A stretch of 49,628 nt of DNA, taken from assembly GCA_021732995.1 (NCBI GenBank), contig JAKFWA010000052.1:1-49628 (forward strand), written 5' to 3'. This document shows, piece after piece, positions 19,101 through 25,615 of this stretch; positions within the stretch are counted from its first letter, which is position 1, and every line of letters begins with the position of its first letter. The notes beneath the pieces are model-generated. The model was not told the DNA's origin. It saw only the letters and a list, made by a program, of their open reading frames with translations, and made no database searches. The translations under genes and the position numbers were made by a program. The DNA comes from Planctomycetaceae bacterium. GTDB lineage: Bacteria; Planctomycetota; Planctomycetia; Planctomycetales; Planctomycetaceae.

Positions 19101-20462
19101 GACGGGAAGCTCTTTGTCTGGGACATCAGCCAGCAACAGATCGTCCAGGAGGCATCAGAACCGTTGGGGAAGGTGGTCGAAATCGCGTGGCGTCCCGAGA
19201 CCCAGCAACTCGTGATCGGCACTAACCAATCGGACGTCATGATCTGGGATGTCGATCGGCAGCAGATTGTGAAACGACTGCCGGGCCATGCCGAAGGCGT
19301 TGAAACGCTCGCGGTGTTCGATCATGGACGTCGAGTCGTTGTGGCATCCGGCGATCAGCAGATTCGCGTGTGGAACTTGAACAACGGGCAGCTGGAGCAT
19401 TCGCATTTCGGTCACGCTGCTGCGATCTCGAAGCTGCGAGTCAGCCCCGACAATCAGCGGCTGGCAACGGCGAGTTACGATCACACGATCCGCCTGTGGG
19501 ACCTGCCAACCGGCCTGGAACTGATGGCTCTCGAGCCATCTACGGAAGTCGAATACGCACTCGCTTTCGACCCGCAGCGCGGTCGGTTGATCGAGGTCTC
19601 GGCGAGCGGCGCCATGCGCATCTGGGAAGCGCCGCAGGACCCGCTTCGGCATCATCAAAAACGTCGCGAACGCCGCATCGAGTCACCGCCCAAGCACGAA
19701 GCTTCGCTCTTGCAGTGCCTCGCGCAAGGTAATCTGCAGGGGGCTCAGCTCTATCTGAATCATCTGGCTGAAACTGATCCCGAACACCCGTCTCTGCTGC
19801 GGTACGAAGCGGATATCGCGGTACGCTCACGTAACTGGAAGGTCGCGGCTGAAGCCTACTCCGCCGAGATCGAACGACAGCCGCGCAGCTCACAACTGAC
19901 ACCGGACTTTCGCGACCTGTTCCATCGCGCCTCGTACTGCTGGCAACGCTCCGGGATTGAAAGCGGCCACCTGCGAACGCTCCAGCAGCAGCTCGACTGG
20001 TTCGGCCACAACAGCGATCAAATCACTGCCAATGCCCTGGCGTGGAACTGCTGCTTCGGCCCGTTGGACTTCGACATCGCGCGGCGAGGAGTTGCTCAAG
20101 CTGAACGATCGGTGGGCTTCGGCGCGAACGACTCGAACCTCAACACGCTGGGGACGATTTACCTGGTCGTGGGCTACGAGGTGGAGGCCATCGCCGCCAT
20201 TGAACGCGGTATGGGCATCAACCCGAACGGGATCGGCTACAACCTGGACTGGTACGTGCTGGCAATCGCACATCATCGGCTGGGCAACGAACACATCGCC
20301 CGCAAATGGTTCGACAAAGCCCACGCCACCTGGCGGCCAGTCGCAACTCTGCACAGCAAAGAACCGATCCTGCCGCCCTTCACCTGGGAAACCGCCGAGG
20401 TCGAACTCTTCGACGAATGGGCCACAAAAGAACTGGCCACGCCGATCAAGCTGCCGCGTTAG
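16155..20462 (+). CDS. Membrane Ser/Thr protein kinase with WD40 repeats and C-terminal helical/TPR-like region
   Basis: This is a 1435-residue Hanks-type kinase. From the ATG at 16155: kinase domain about 108-390 with G-loop GRGGMG, lysine 140 (VALKM), HRDLKPAN (230-237), DFG (272-274) and GTPSYMAPE. Between HRD and DFG there is an unusually long Ser/Thr-rich insertion of about 25 residues. A single membrane helix lies at about 420-441, then a coiled region rich in Ala/Glu/Arg. About a dozen WD40 blades follow (about 575-1170), with repeated 'FSPDGRWLA' and 'IRLWD' ends. The last 250 residues are helical and TPR-like. An in-frame start at 16140 would overlap the sigma gene and is less likely. 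Pairing with the ECF sigma suggests a signal sensed by the extracytoplasmic propeller controls the sigma; this is inference. Confidence 0.9.
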   Translation: MSGSSTSLSPEFALRMDQVCDDFESAWRHGDRQRIEDLINNFDGSERDEVLLELVRVEVDLLRSAGEKPKLADYQSRFPNVNWLPVFGDSDTELFAIPSNGARTLPKIPGYEILRRLGRGGMGVVFQARHLRLNRMVALKMVEGTSRSDELLSRFQREAEAIALLQHPHIVQIHEVGESDGQPFLALEYIDGGNLADRIRGEPQSATQAAQLVETLARTIHSAHERGVVHRDLKPANILLVNPDGASVSGSSWTNERTARAGTTYGVPKIADFGLSKRRDDERDITVTGAIFGTPSYMAPEQAVGDTSSLGPGVDVYALGVILYEMLTGRPPFKAPTAFETIELVRSADPLPPTKLQPHIPRDLEVICLKCLQKETSARYHSALELADELGRFLNGEPILTRPISAFERAVKWARRHPAGAWLIALSSVSVLVLIGLWAGFTSRLAEERKFADNARISAEKSRDSATKSSGEAIEARIDAEAARDDALSAKERARRTTYASHIQLAYREWLDGNVARMRSILDGPGCVPKSEGERDWRNWEWYFLSSLRETSFRKFSNPILRGPRPRVIPAEDGYHTASFSPDGRRLLVTDWLAGRGLHVFDASTGVCEKTLTEHEGPVQSIDFSPDERWLVTAGRINAGTFLRDAHTHQVVYELPHPDHVSSVVFTPNSQRVITSCWDSKIRIWDVETGSKLAEWQVSDSPLLNLQLSHNGQHLATCGFDSLVRLWTPAKDDTTGLVWVEEAKLTGHRNQTSGLAFSPNDELLASSSEDGEIRLWNVRERRLITPFRHHQRWVFHLTFSPDGRWLAAGSDDGTISLIDPLTLRVDRTLRGHDGSVRDVKFSPDGSWLASVGLDRQINLWDLTRTSDEFDEFAGLRQRMLDVLITPDGKSAVTACRDGHIRLWDINSRTLLRNEKISTNELLTLALSPDGRLIAVSAFESVPVLRVVDTKSWKVVAELRGHKTYVKAMDFSPDSRQLASGSLDGKLFVWDISQQQIVQEASEPLGKVVEIAWRPETQQLVIGTNQSDVMIWDVDRQQIVKRLPGHAEGVETLAVFDHGRRVVVASGDQQIRVWNLNNGQLEHSHFGHAAAISKLRVSPDNQRLATASYDHTIRLWDLPTGLELMALEPSTEVEYALAFDPQRGRLIEVSASGAMRIWEAPQDPLRHHQKRRERRIESPPKHEASLLQCLAQGNLQGAQLYLNHLAETDPEHPSLLRYEADIAVRSRNWKVAAEAYSAEIERQPRSSQLTPDFRDLFHRASYCWQRSGIESGHLRTLQQQLDWFGHNSDQITANALAWNCCFGPLDFDIARRGVAQAERSVGFGANDSNLNTLGTIYLVVGYEVEAIAAIERGMGINPNGIGYNLDWYVLAIAHHRLGNEHIARKWFDKAHATWRPVATLHSKEPILPPFTWETAEVELFDEWATKELATPIKLPR

Positions 20463-20496
20463 TCAGAAGAACGGGCTGACCGGAAAGCTCCACAAA

Positions 20497-20582
<86 letters not shown>

Positions 20583-20764
20583 AAAGCATTCAGCAGCTCA
20601 GGAGCTGCCTTTCGTGCACGGATCTTTGTGACAAGACCGACCATTCGCAAGGTTCGGTCGTTGCGTCACGTCGTAACCGGGGGGGCGGGTCGAATCCTCC
20701 CGCTGGTACTCCTCCAGACCGCGTAGCCGGCGCGCTTTCACGCAGATAAGTTTTCCAAAAGCCT
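20583..20764. other. 182-nt gap between tRNA-Leu and the first phage-like gene
   Basis: A small hairpin GCAGCT-CAGG-AGCTGC at 20593-20608 lies just upstream of the tRNA. No gene is called. A minus-strand frame that reads on past the stop of the next gene looks protein-like for about 45 codons but has no convincing start. This is the most likely place for the left boundary of the element. Confidence 0.4.
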
Positions 20765-21355
20765 CTATCGGTTTGCCGGTTCCATCGCTTGACGGAGCCC
20801 TTCCTCGAAGTTGGCCAGCTCGTCGGCCATGACATCGAGCGAGCCGCGAAACTCAAGCCGGAACTTCCTCAGCGCCTTCAGCAGTTTCTTCTTCAACGCT
20901 TCGACGTCGGGCGCTTCGGCCGGCATCTCTTCGGGGCCGGGCAGTCCGACGTCGGTCTCTTCTCCGTCGTCGGTCTCTTCCTCGTCCGTCTCCATCGCGG
21001 CTTGAAGGCGGGCGCGTTCTTCGCGCATCGCGCGAACGCTCCAGCGGTTGTCGGCCGCTGACCGCAGCCACTCTTCGGCATCGTCCCAATTCATGGCGGC
21101 GTAAAAGTGGGACCACTGCAGCCGGAGCTGCTGTAGGTCTTTGAACTTCGACCACACGTTCCGCGCTTGTCGGATCGTCTCACCGCTCAGACCGACCAGC
21201 AGGCCGAATGCCTGATCGGTTCGGCCGGCCGAGTGGCGTCGAGTCCAGGCGTCGGCACCTTCACCGACCAGCCAGTGCGAGTTCACGGCCACGGCCACGG
21301 CCGCGACCAGCTCGTCTTCAGTCATCGTCTCGAAATTCGGCTTCGATTTGGTCAT
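20765..21355 (-). CDS. Phage-associated protein of unknown function with a YhcG/DUF1016-like helical motif
   Basis: This 196-residue protein is not recognised as a whole. The segment 'LQWSHFYAAMNWDDAEEWL' followed by 'NRWSVRAMREER' resembles the 'WSHY...W...WSVR.LR' pattern found in DUF1016/YhcG-like and ParB/KorB-like DNA-associated proteins. An acidic linker rich in Glu/Asp/Thr comes next (about 121-150), then a charged C-terminal helix ('LKKKLLKALRKFRLEFRGSL'). Together with the preceding gene, whose 3' end it overlaps by 38 nt, it is the only minus-strand unit of the cluster, the usual place for phage control genes. A regulatory or DNA-binding role is inference. Confidence 0.6.
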   Translation of the reverse strand: MTKSKPNFETMTEDELVAAVAVAVNSHWLVGEGADAWTRRHSAGRTDQAFGLLVGLSGETIRQARNVWSKFKDLQQLRLQWSHFYAAMNWDDAEEWLRSAADNRWSVRAMREERARLQAAMETDEEETDDGEETDVGLPGPEEMPAEAPDVEALKKKLLKALRKFRLEFRGSLDVMADELANFEEGLRQAMEPANR

Positions 21356-21920
21356 CGCGTATCCACAAAAACGAGTCCTTGAACCGTGCTCTCGCTTCAG
21401 CGAGTGCTCGATTCACCTGACCGGGACTGCGCCGTAGAAGCCGGGCTATCTGTCCCTCGGACCACCCGCCCTGCTCGATCGAGAACATCGCGATGACGTA
21501 GCGCAGGTAGAGCGGATGTCGCAGGCTTCGACGCGGCGGTCTCGGCGCAGTGTTCCCCGATCGCGGTCCAGAGTTCGGGACCAAAGCGGAACACAACGAG
21601 CCGGTCGGCTGGGGTGAGGAGTCGCATGCGTGGCCCCCGAAGTGGCGTTGAATGATTGGCCGCGTGGTCTGCACGGCGCGGAGAATCTGCAGGGTCGAGC
21701 GATCGTAAGACGCCGCGATCAGCGGCGGCGGGACCAAAAGCACGTCCCGCACGTAGGTGAAGTAGACGCCGTCGAGGCGTAGCCCCGGAATCGGCTGTTG
21801 TTTCTTCAGAGGCTTCGCACCTGGCAACGGTTCGCACCAGCGTTCAAGGCCGGGCCAGAACGCTCCCCCGCTGTCGAGTTTCTCAGCCTCCGCGAACTCG
21901 TGCTGTCGGTGTACGAGCAT
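21318..21920 (-). CDS. Possible phage HTH (sigma region 4-like) protein; frame may be disrupted
   Basis: The frame is 200 codons. Only the C-terminal third is convincing: 'LRHPLYLRYVIAMFSIEQGG' then 'WSEGQIARLLRRSPGQVNRALA' reads as a helix-turn-helix like sigma region 4 or a small phage transcription activator. The middle (about residues 98-132) is Pro/Ser-rich and looks like out-of-frame translation. In the neighbouring frame the same stretch reads 'MRLLTPADRLVVFRFGPELW', which looks more like protein. So either the true gene starts at that internal ATG with a frameshift near 21540, or the N-terminus is real and divergent. Its 3' end overlaps the following minus-strand gene by 38 nt. Confidence 0.45.
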   Translation of the reverse strand: MLVHRQHEFAEAEKLDSGGAFWPGLERWCEPLPGAKPLKKQQPIPGLRLDGVYFTYVRDVLLVPPPLIAASYDRSTLQILRAVQTTRPIIQRHFGGHACDSSPQPTGSLCSALVPNSGPRSGNTAPRPPRRSLRHPLYLRYVIAMFSIEQGGWSEGQIARLLRRSPGQVNRALAEARARFKDSFLWIRDDQIEAEFRDDD

Positions 21921-22068
21921 CGGCGGCGCAATCCTTTGCTAGTCGTCGTGAAGACCACGGACGGTCAGTGCGTCGGAGACGCATTCTGGCGGAGCCAGTT
22001 CTCATTCCTTGAGTGCCGATCGCAGGATGTGGTCGGCACTCTATCTCATACGCAGCAAGGGGCAAAAG

Positions 22069-22332
22069 ATGGCGAATCTGTCCGGCGGTTCTGCGCCGTT
22101 CAAGTGGGATCGGGTCGACACTCGCAAGTTGAAGTCCTCGGCCGTCCTGGCCGTTGTCGGCTTCGTCAGCGGCGCGGCTGTCATCCTGTTCGATGGCATC
22201 GACCCTTCGACTCCGGTCGGAGCGTTGCTGATGACAGCCATCACGGCATTCGCTCCGACGCTCTGGAAAGCGGCGCAGCGGTTCATCACCGACAACACCG
22301 GCGTGACGTTGCCGCCTGATTCTTTCAAGTAA
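22069..22332 (+). CDS. Small two-helix membrane protein, holin-like
   Basis: The 87-residue product has two hydrophobic segments, 'SSAVLAVVGFVSGAAVILF' (about 25-43) and 'VGALLMTAITAFAPTLWKAA' (about 53-72), with a charged C-terminus. Size and topology fit a phage holin, and it heads a row of small membrane and lipoprotein genes, but no specific holin family is recognised. I chose ATG 22069, preceded by AAGGGGCAAAAG, over an upstream start that adds 20 non-membrane residues. A hairpin follows the stop directly. Confidence 0.6.
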   Translation: MANLSGGSAPFKWDRVDTRKLKSSAVLAVVGFVSGAAVILFDGIDPSTPVGALLMTAITAFAPTLWKAAQRFITDNTGVTLPPDSFK

Positions 22333-22361
22333 GCCCGCCGGCTCCCTCAACAGCGGCGGGC
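22333..22361 (+). repeat. Intergenic hairpin (8-bp perfect stem)
   Basis: GCCCGCCG (22333-22340) pairs with CGGCGGGC (22354-22361) around a 13-nt loop. It starts right after the TAA of the holin-like gene and ends 3 nt before the next ATG, so it could mask that gene's translation start. Confidence 0.55.
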
Positions 22362-22364
22362 ATC

Positions 22365-22634
22365 ATGTTGAAGACCGACGTCGGGGCGGTTGCTGATGCG
22401 GTGACGACCGTCGTCACCGTTGCCGAAAAGATCCGCGAGGAAGTACATGAGCATCGACAGCAGCAAGCCTTTGAAGACTTCCAACAACGTTGGAACGCGG
22501 CCGTCGCAGCCGGCGACGTCGAGACTCTGGACCGCCTGCTTGCTGAGCGTCGTAGTGAGTGCGGTTTCCGGTTGCCGGTCAGTTCCCCCGAAGCCGGTCT
22601 ACGTTCCGGAGACGCACCGCCTCCAGCGGCTTAA
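22365..22634 (+). CDS. Small helical phage protein overlapping a lipoprotein gene
   Basis: This is an 89-codon frame. Residues 1-65 look like genuine helical protein ('TVAEKIREEVHEHRQQQAFE', 'RWNAAVAAGDVETLDRLLAE'), similar in flavour to small phage structural or coiled-coil proteins. The last 20 residues are low-complexity and coincide with the lipobox region of the overlapping gene. Shared with the next gene are 188 nt in a different frame. No family recognised; an accessory role in lysis is possible from position only. Confidence 0.5.
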   Translation: MLKTDVGAVADAVTTVVTVAEKIREEVHEHRQQQAFEDFQQRWNAAVAAGDVETLDRLLAERRSECGFRLPVSSPEAGLRSGDAPPPAA

Positions 22635-22806
22635 AGCTGGAGACCCCGCGCCTGCTGATGGTTTCTTTGTGCCGCCGGCCACGATGGCCGAGCTGGCTCC
22701 GTACCTTGCCGAGCACAAGCGCGGCAAACCTGCACCACCGAGAACGGATCTCGGACAACCCGAAGAAGGATCTTCGCATGCCTGGTCGCCAACTCAGCGC
22801 GATTGA
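22447..22806 (+). CDS. Putative phage lipoprotein (outer-membrane spanin-like)
   Basis: The 119-residue product starts at ATG 22447, which has a strong GAGGAAG six nt upstream. A basic N-terminal stretch precedes the hydrophobic 'LWTACLLSVVVSAVSGC' ending in a lipobox (SAVSGC), then Pro-rich 'RSVPPKPVYVPETHR' and 'LKAGDPAPADGFFVPPATMA'. This last pattern (basic-Ala-Gly-x-Pro-Ala-Pro-x-x-Gly) recurs in small lysis-region lipoproteins of other phages, as far as I recall. It overlaps the preceding gene out of frame and the next gene by 29 nt. Whether it acts as an o-spanin is inference. Confidence 0.55.
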   Translation: MSIDSSKPLKTSNNVGTRPSQPATSRLWTACLLSVVVSAVSGCRSVPPKPVYVPETHRLQRLKAGDPAPADGFFVPPATMAELAPYLAEHKRGKPAPPRTDLGQPEEGSSHAWSPTQRD

Positions 22807-23380
22807 ACAACTAGCCGTCGGCATCGCCGTGAAGTCTGACACCGTTTCCGAGTTGAAACGCGTGATGAAGGACGGCGACTCGTCCGAAGTCTGCGTCGTG
22901 GTTCGCATCAGCGGCCGCATCGCGAAGTCGTTCGGGACGCCTCCCGGTACTTCCGAAGGTCCGGCCGATGTCGCCTTGCATGGCTCGCGATTTCTCGCGG
23001 CGGTCTTCAAGCAGCTCGGCGTGACGCCGGAGCAACTGACCGCAGCGGCTCAGAAGGTTCTCGAAACGGTCGTGAAGCCCGACCTGGTCGCGATCACCGA
23101 CGACCTCTTTCCGGAAAGCGACGTCTTCAGCGGCGTGCGCGACTTCGTGACGAACGAAGTCCAAGCCAAGCTGCCGAAGAAGTCGATCGAGTCAGGCGGC
23201 AAGGCTGGATCCGTCTCCAGTCAGCTCAAGGTCGAGGTCCTCGAACTCGGCTTTGATCCGGCCGCTGAGCCTGCAGCAGCTCCTGAACCCGCTCCCGCAG
23301 CTCCGGACGAGCTACCGCCCAAGCCGGCACGGAAGAAAGCGGCGACCGTCCCAAAGTCGGATCGGAAGAAAACGCCATGA
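22778..23380 (+). CDS. Phage protein of unknown function with Ala/Pro-rich tail
   Basis: I do not recognise this 200-residue protein. The N-terminal 145 residues look like a compact alpha/beta domain ('SSEVCVVVRISGRIAKSFG', 'ALHGSRFLAAVFKQLGVTPE'). The tail (about 155-200) is a Pro/Ala linker ending in lysine/arginine clusters ('KKAATVPKSDRKKTP'), which suggests nucleic-acid or envelope contact. The start at ATG 22778 has AAGAAGGA upstream; the open frame extends further 5' but overlaps the lipoprotein gene and reads as nonsense there. Its TGA overlaps the next ATG (ATGA). Confidence 0.65.
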   Translation: MPGRQLSAIEQLAVGIAVKSDTVSELKRVMKDGDSSEVCVVVRISGRIAKSFGTPPGTSEGPADVALHGSRFLAAVFKQLGVTPEQLTAAAQKVLETVVKPDLVAITDDLFPESDVFSGVRDFVTNEVQAKLPKKSIESGGKAGSVSSQLKVEVLELGFDPAAEPAAAPEPAPAAPDELPPKPARKKAATVPKSDRKKTP

Positions 23381-23577
23381 GTTCCGCCGATGTCGCACCA
23401 CCTTCTCGCGCTATGGGCGTCCGCGATTGGATCGCCGTTGCCGCGTTGTGCGTGACGCCGTCTGTCTTGCTTATCGGCAACATCACCGGCTTGCGTGAAG
23501 GTGTCGCGGATCTCAAGGCCCGCGTCGAGCTGCTGCAGCGTGACGTCGACAATCTCACTCGAAAGGGCGACCGATGA
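23377..23577 (+). CDS. Small membrane-anchored coiled-coil protein (i-spanin-like)
   Basis: The 66-residue product has one membrane segment, 'WIAVAALCVTPSVLLIGNI' (about 18-36), followed by a heptad-like helix 'LREGVADLKARVELLQRDVD'. This is the layout of an inner-membrane spanin (Rz type), although shorter than most. It is coupled by ATGA overlaps at both ends: upstream gene stop/this start, and this stop/the start of a lipoprotein gene. That pairing is the main argument. A small holin accessory is the alternative. Confidence 0.55.
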   Translation: MSSADVAPPSRAMGVRDWIAVAALCVTPSVLLIGNITGLREGVADLKARVELLQRDVDNLTRKGDR

Positions 23578-23726
23578 AGTTTCTCGCGCTCATAGCGGCG
23601 ATCGCGTTTGTCGTCGCCATCTCCGGCTGTCAGTTCACCTGCCGGCCGGTCGATCACTCCAACCGCTGCCACGGCTACTGCGTCCCGTGCGACCCTTGCC
23701 CCCGTTCTAAGGCGGGGCCGGACTAA
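23574..23726 (+). CDS. Tiny cysteine-rich lipoprotein (o-spanin-like)
   Basis: A 50-codon gene translated as MKFLALIAAIAFVVAISGC followed by a short mature part. The n-region lysine, hydrophobic core and lipobox ISGC give a clear lipoprotein signal. The mature peptide holds further cysteines (CRPVDHSNRCHGYCVPCDPC), unusual for Rz1 proteins, which are normally proline-rich. It overlaps the upstream coiled-coil gene by 4 nt and its TAA shares a base with the ATG of the HNH gene (TAATG). The linkage to an i-spanin-like gene suggests a two-component spanin; the cysteines could instead make a disulfide-bonded anchor. Confidence 0.6.
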   Translation: MKFLALIAAIAFVVAISGCQFTCRPVDHSNRCHGYCVPCDPCPRSKAGPD

Positions 23727-24073
23727 TGGGGCGCAAGCCGTTGCGGCGGTCTTCACACACGGCCGTCCCGCGTCTGCACGATGGCAACCGTCGAGCCGAA
23801 GACCGACCGACGGCAGCGCAGCGCGGTTACGGTTCGAGATGGCAGAAAGCGCGCGAAGGGTTCATCGCCAAGCATCCGTTCTGCTGTGACTGTGAAGCCG
23901 CTGGCGTTCTGACGCCGACCGAAGACATCGACCACGACCCGCCAGTCACAGGTCCCAAAGACCCCGGATTCTGGGATCGCTCCCGCTGGTTCCCGCGTTG
24001 CCATTCGTGCCATTCGCGGAAGACGCGAACTCAAGACATGGATCGCGGCCGGTGTTCCGCTGGTCGGTCCTAG
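23726..24073 (+). CDS. HNH endonuclease (packaging-associated)
   Basis: This 115-residue protein has the HNH/beta-beta-alpha-metal fold: zinc ligands in 'FCCDCEAAGV' and 'RCHSCHSRKT', and the active core 'EDIDHDPPV'. Such HNH proteins sit next to terminase genes in many cos-type HK97-like phages (HK97 gp74 is the model) and take part in genome packaging. Three genes lie between it and terL. The start overlaps the previous stop (TAATG). The stop TAG is followed immediately by a 19-nt palindromic element. Confidence 0.88.
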   Translation: MGRKPLRRSSHTAVPRLHDGNRRAEDRPTAAQRGYGSRWQKAREGFIAKHPFCCDCEAAGVLTPTEDIDHDPPVTGPKDPGFWDRSRWFPRCHSCHSRKTRTQDMDRGRCSAGRS

Positions 24074-24092
24074 TTCCAATACGTGTTGGGAA
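24074..24092. repeat. Palindromic intergenic element, copy 1
   Basis: TTCCAATACGTGTTGGGAA lies directly after the HNH stop codon and 1 nt before the next ATG. It is close to the reverse complement of the element at 32450-32467; both fit TTCCAA-N-ACGT-N-TTGGAA (this copy has one extra G). Confidence 0.6.
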
Positions 24093-24093
24093 C

Positions 24094-24708
24094 ATGCAAG
24101 CCACCAAGACCACCCGCCGGCGTCGCGTTGTTGACTCTCGCCAGAACGTCGCCGACACGGTCGGGACGGTCGAGCACGGCATGAGTCTGTTCGCGATCAC
24201 GCGCGGGCAGTGCTCGATGATCGACGTTGTCCAGTACCTCATCAGCCAGATCGGCAAGGCGTCGGTCAGCGTCTGGACCTGGGCGGCCGGCGACCACGAA
24301 GCGAAGGCGTTTGAGTGGATGCTGCAAAGCGGCCAACTTGAAACCGCGTCTATCGTCATCGACCGATCGGCCGAGCATCGCAACACGCCGCTGGTCGAAC
24401 GGTGGCGCGAGCGTTTCGGACCGGAGTCCGTTCGGGTCATCTTCACGCATGCCAAGATTGCCCGCGTCTGGAATTCCGACTGGCGGTTCGTTGTGCGTGG
24501 TTCGATGAACCTCAACCAGAACCCGCGCTATGAGCAATTCGACCTGACCGAAGGCGGTCCCGAGTTCGACCTGATCGCGGGAGTCGAAGCGTCGCTGCCG
24601 CTCTTGTCGCCGATGGCCAGCTCGCGGGAGACGTCGCTGGCGATGCACGGCAAGCCGATCAACTGGCAGCTCAATCCATTCGCGGGGGTTCAATCGTGGC
24701 AGCCTTAG
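24094..24708 (+). CDS. Phospholipase D-like (HKD) nuclease-fold protein
   Basis: This 204-residue protein has a single HKD motif: H119 and K121 in 'FTHAKIARVW', D129, then 'RGSMNLNQN' at 135-143 (the GS-x-N element). A single motif implies dimerisation, as in Nuc/BfiI-type nucleases; phospholipase activity is less likely. The N-terminal part includes 'SVSVWTWAAGDHEAKAFEWM', typical of the strand-helix core. The frame extends upstream to 23998 inside the HNH gene, but ATG 24094, just after the palindrome, starts the protein-like sequence. No real Shine-Dalgarno is visible other than the GGGAA of the palindrome. Placement between HNH and terminase suggests packaging or DNA processing. Confidence 0.72.
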   Translation: MQATKTTRRRRVVDSRQNVADTVGTVEHGMSLFAITRGQCSMIDVVQYLISQIGKASVSVWTWAAGDHEAKAFEWMLQSGQLETASIVIDRSAEHRNTPLVERWRERFGPESVRVIFTHAKIARVWNSDWRFVVRGSMNLNQNPRYEQFDLTEGGPEFDLIAGVEASLPLLSPMASSRETSLAMHGKPINWQLNPFAGVQSWQP

Positions 24709-24968
24709 ATCAGTCCCAGCTCGTCGCCTGGTTCGTCGGCCGCAAGGTGCAGGCCGATCTCGCGACGATCTACGTCGACACGTTTCTGGAGTACCGCAAG
24801 GCGATGGACAACATCACGGCCAACGGCGCGGTCTGTCAGTGTCCTCGGACGGGTTCACCGATCGACAACCCCTATCTCAAGGTCCGCGACCGGGCTCAAA
24901 AGACGCTGGTTGACCTGTCTCGTCGCGTGAAGCACGCCGACGCGTTCTGGCAGGAGTTCACGAAATGA
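24696..24968 (+). CDS. Phage protein of unknown function upstream of terS
   Basis: The 90-residue product starts with GTG at 24696 behind GGGGG and overlaps the HKD gene by 13 nt. It is a helical protein with 'VDTFLEYRKAMDNITANGAV' and 'NPYLKVRDRAQKTLVDLSRR'. The second segment is loosely like the region found in P27-type small terminases. CQC and a following TG give a weak resemblance to a metal site. No family assigned. Its stop overlaps the terS start (ATGA). Confidence 0.6.
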   Translation: MAALDQSQLVAWFVGRKVQADLATIYVDTFLEYRKAMDNITANGAVCQCPRTGSPIDNPYLKVRDRAQKTLVDLSRRVKHADAFWQEFTK

Positions 24969-25615
24969 CGGGCACACGTGGCCCGGTCAGCGGGCGCGGC
25001 GGTCGACCCACCAAAACCGGCCGGAAGTCGCGATCGTCTAAGCCGGCGGCGAAGGTGGCGGCGTCTGATCCGGTCACGCCGGCGATCGGCGGCGACCCGG
25101 CGACCTGGCTCGAAGAGCTGGCGGACATTTCTTGGGAAAAGTTCGTCGCGTATTGCGGCCACTGGCGGCCGCTCGATGCGTCCGACCGGGTGCAGGTCCT
25201 CAAGTTCTGGCGCATCGTCCAGCGCTACGAGAAGCTCTCGAAGCATCTGGCCGGGCGGTCGTGCGAAGAATGGTTTTTCGAGACGGAGAAGGGACACCGG
25301 GGCCGCGCGCCCGAGCTGGTCGAGCTGCGGACGCTCGAAGACGCGATTCACGAGAACGCGACGCGGTTCGGGCTCGATCCGGCGTCCCGCGTCCGGCTCG
25401 GCGACGACGACGGACCGAAGGACGTCGCCGACCCGTTCGTGCAGTATCTCAAGCAAGGATCGCTGACAGATGCCCAAGCCAAAGACGCAATGCGGGAGTC
25501 TGCAGCACGAAGTCGAACAGTACGTCGACCACGTGCTGAGCGGAAAGCGGCCGGCGGGCCGAATGGAAAAGCTCGCACTCGAAAGGCACAACCGCGACCT
25601 CGTCGAACAGCATGA
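24965..25615 (+). CDS. terS: Terminase small subunit, P27-like
   Basis: This 216-residue protein is the likely DNA-recognition subunit of the packaging motor. After a basic, disordered N-terminus (1-35), the helical core runs 'DRVQVLKFWRIVQRYEKLSK', 'VELRTLEDAIHENATRFGLD' and 'PASRVRLG'. The last element, L-x-P-x-x-R, is the hallmark of P27-family small terminases. The C-terminal 50 residues are Arg/Ala-rich (RRPRAERKAAGG) and are encoded on top of the first 146 nt of terL in another frame. The core motifs lie outside the overlap, so a shorter ancestral protein with an acquired tail is possible. Confidence 0.8.
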   Translation: MTGTRGPVSGRGGRPTKTGRKSRSSKPAAKVAASDPVTPAIGGDPATWLEELADISWEKFVAYCGHWRPLDASDRVQVLKFWRIVQRYEKLSKHLAGRSCEEWFFETEKGHRGRAPELVELRTLEDAIHENATRFGLDPASRVRLGDDDGPKDVADPFVQYLKQGSLTDAQAKDAMRESAARSRTVRRPRAERKAAGGPNGKARTRKAQPRPRRTA

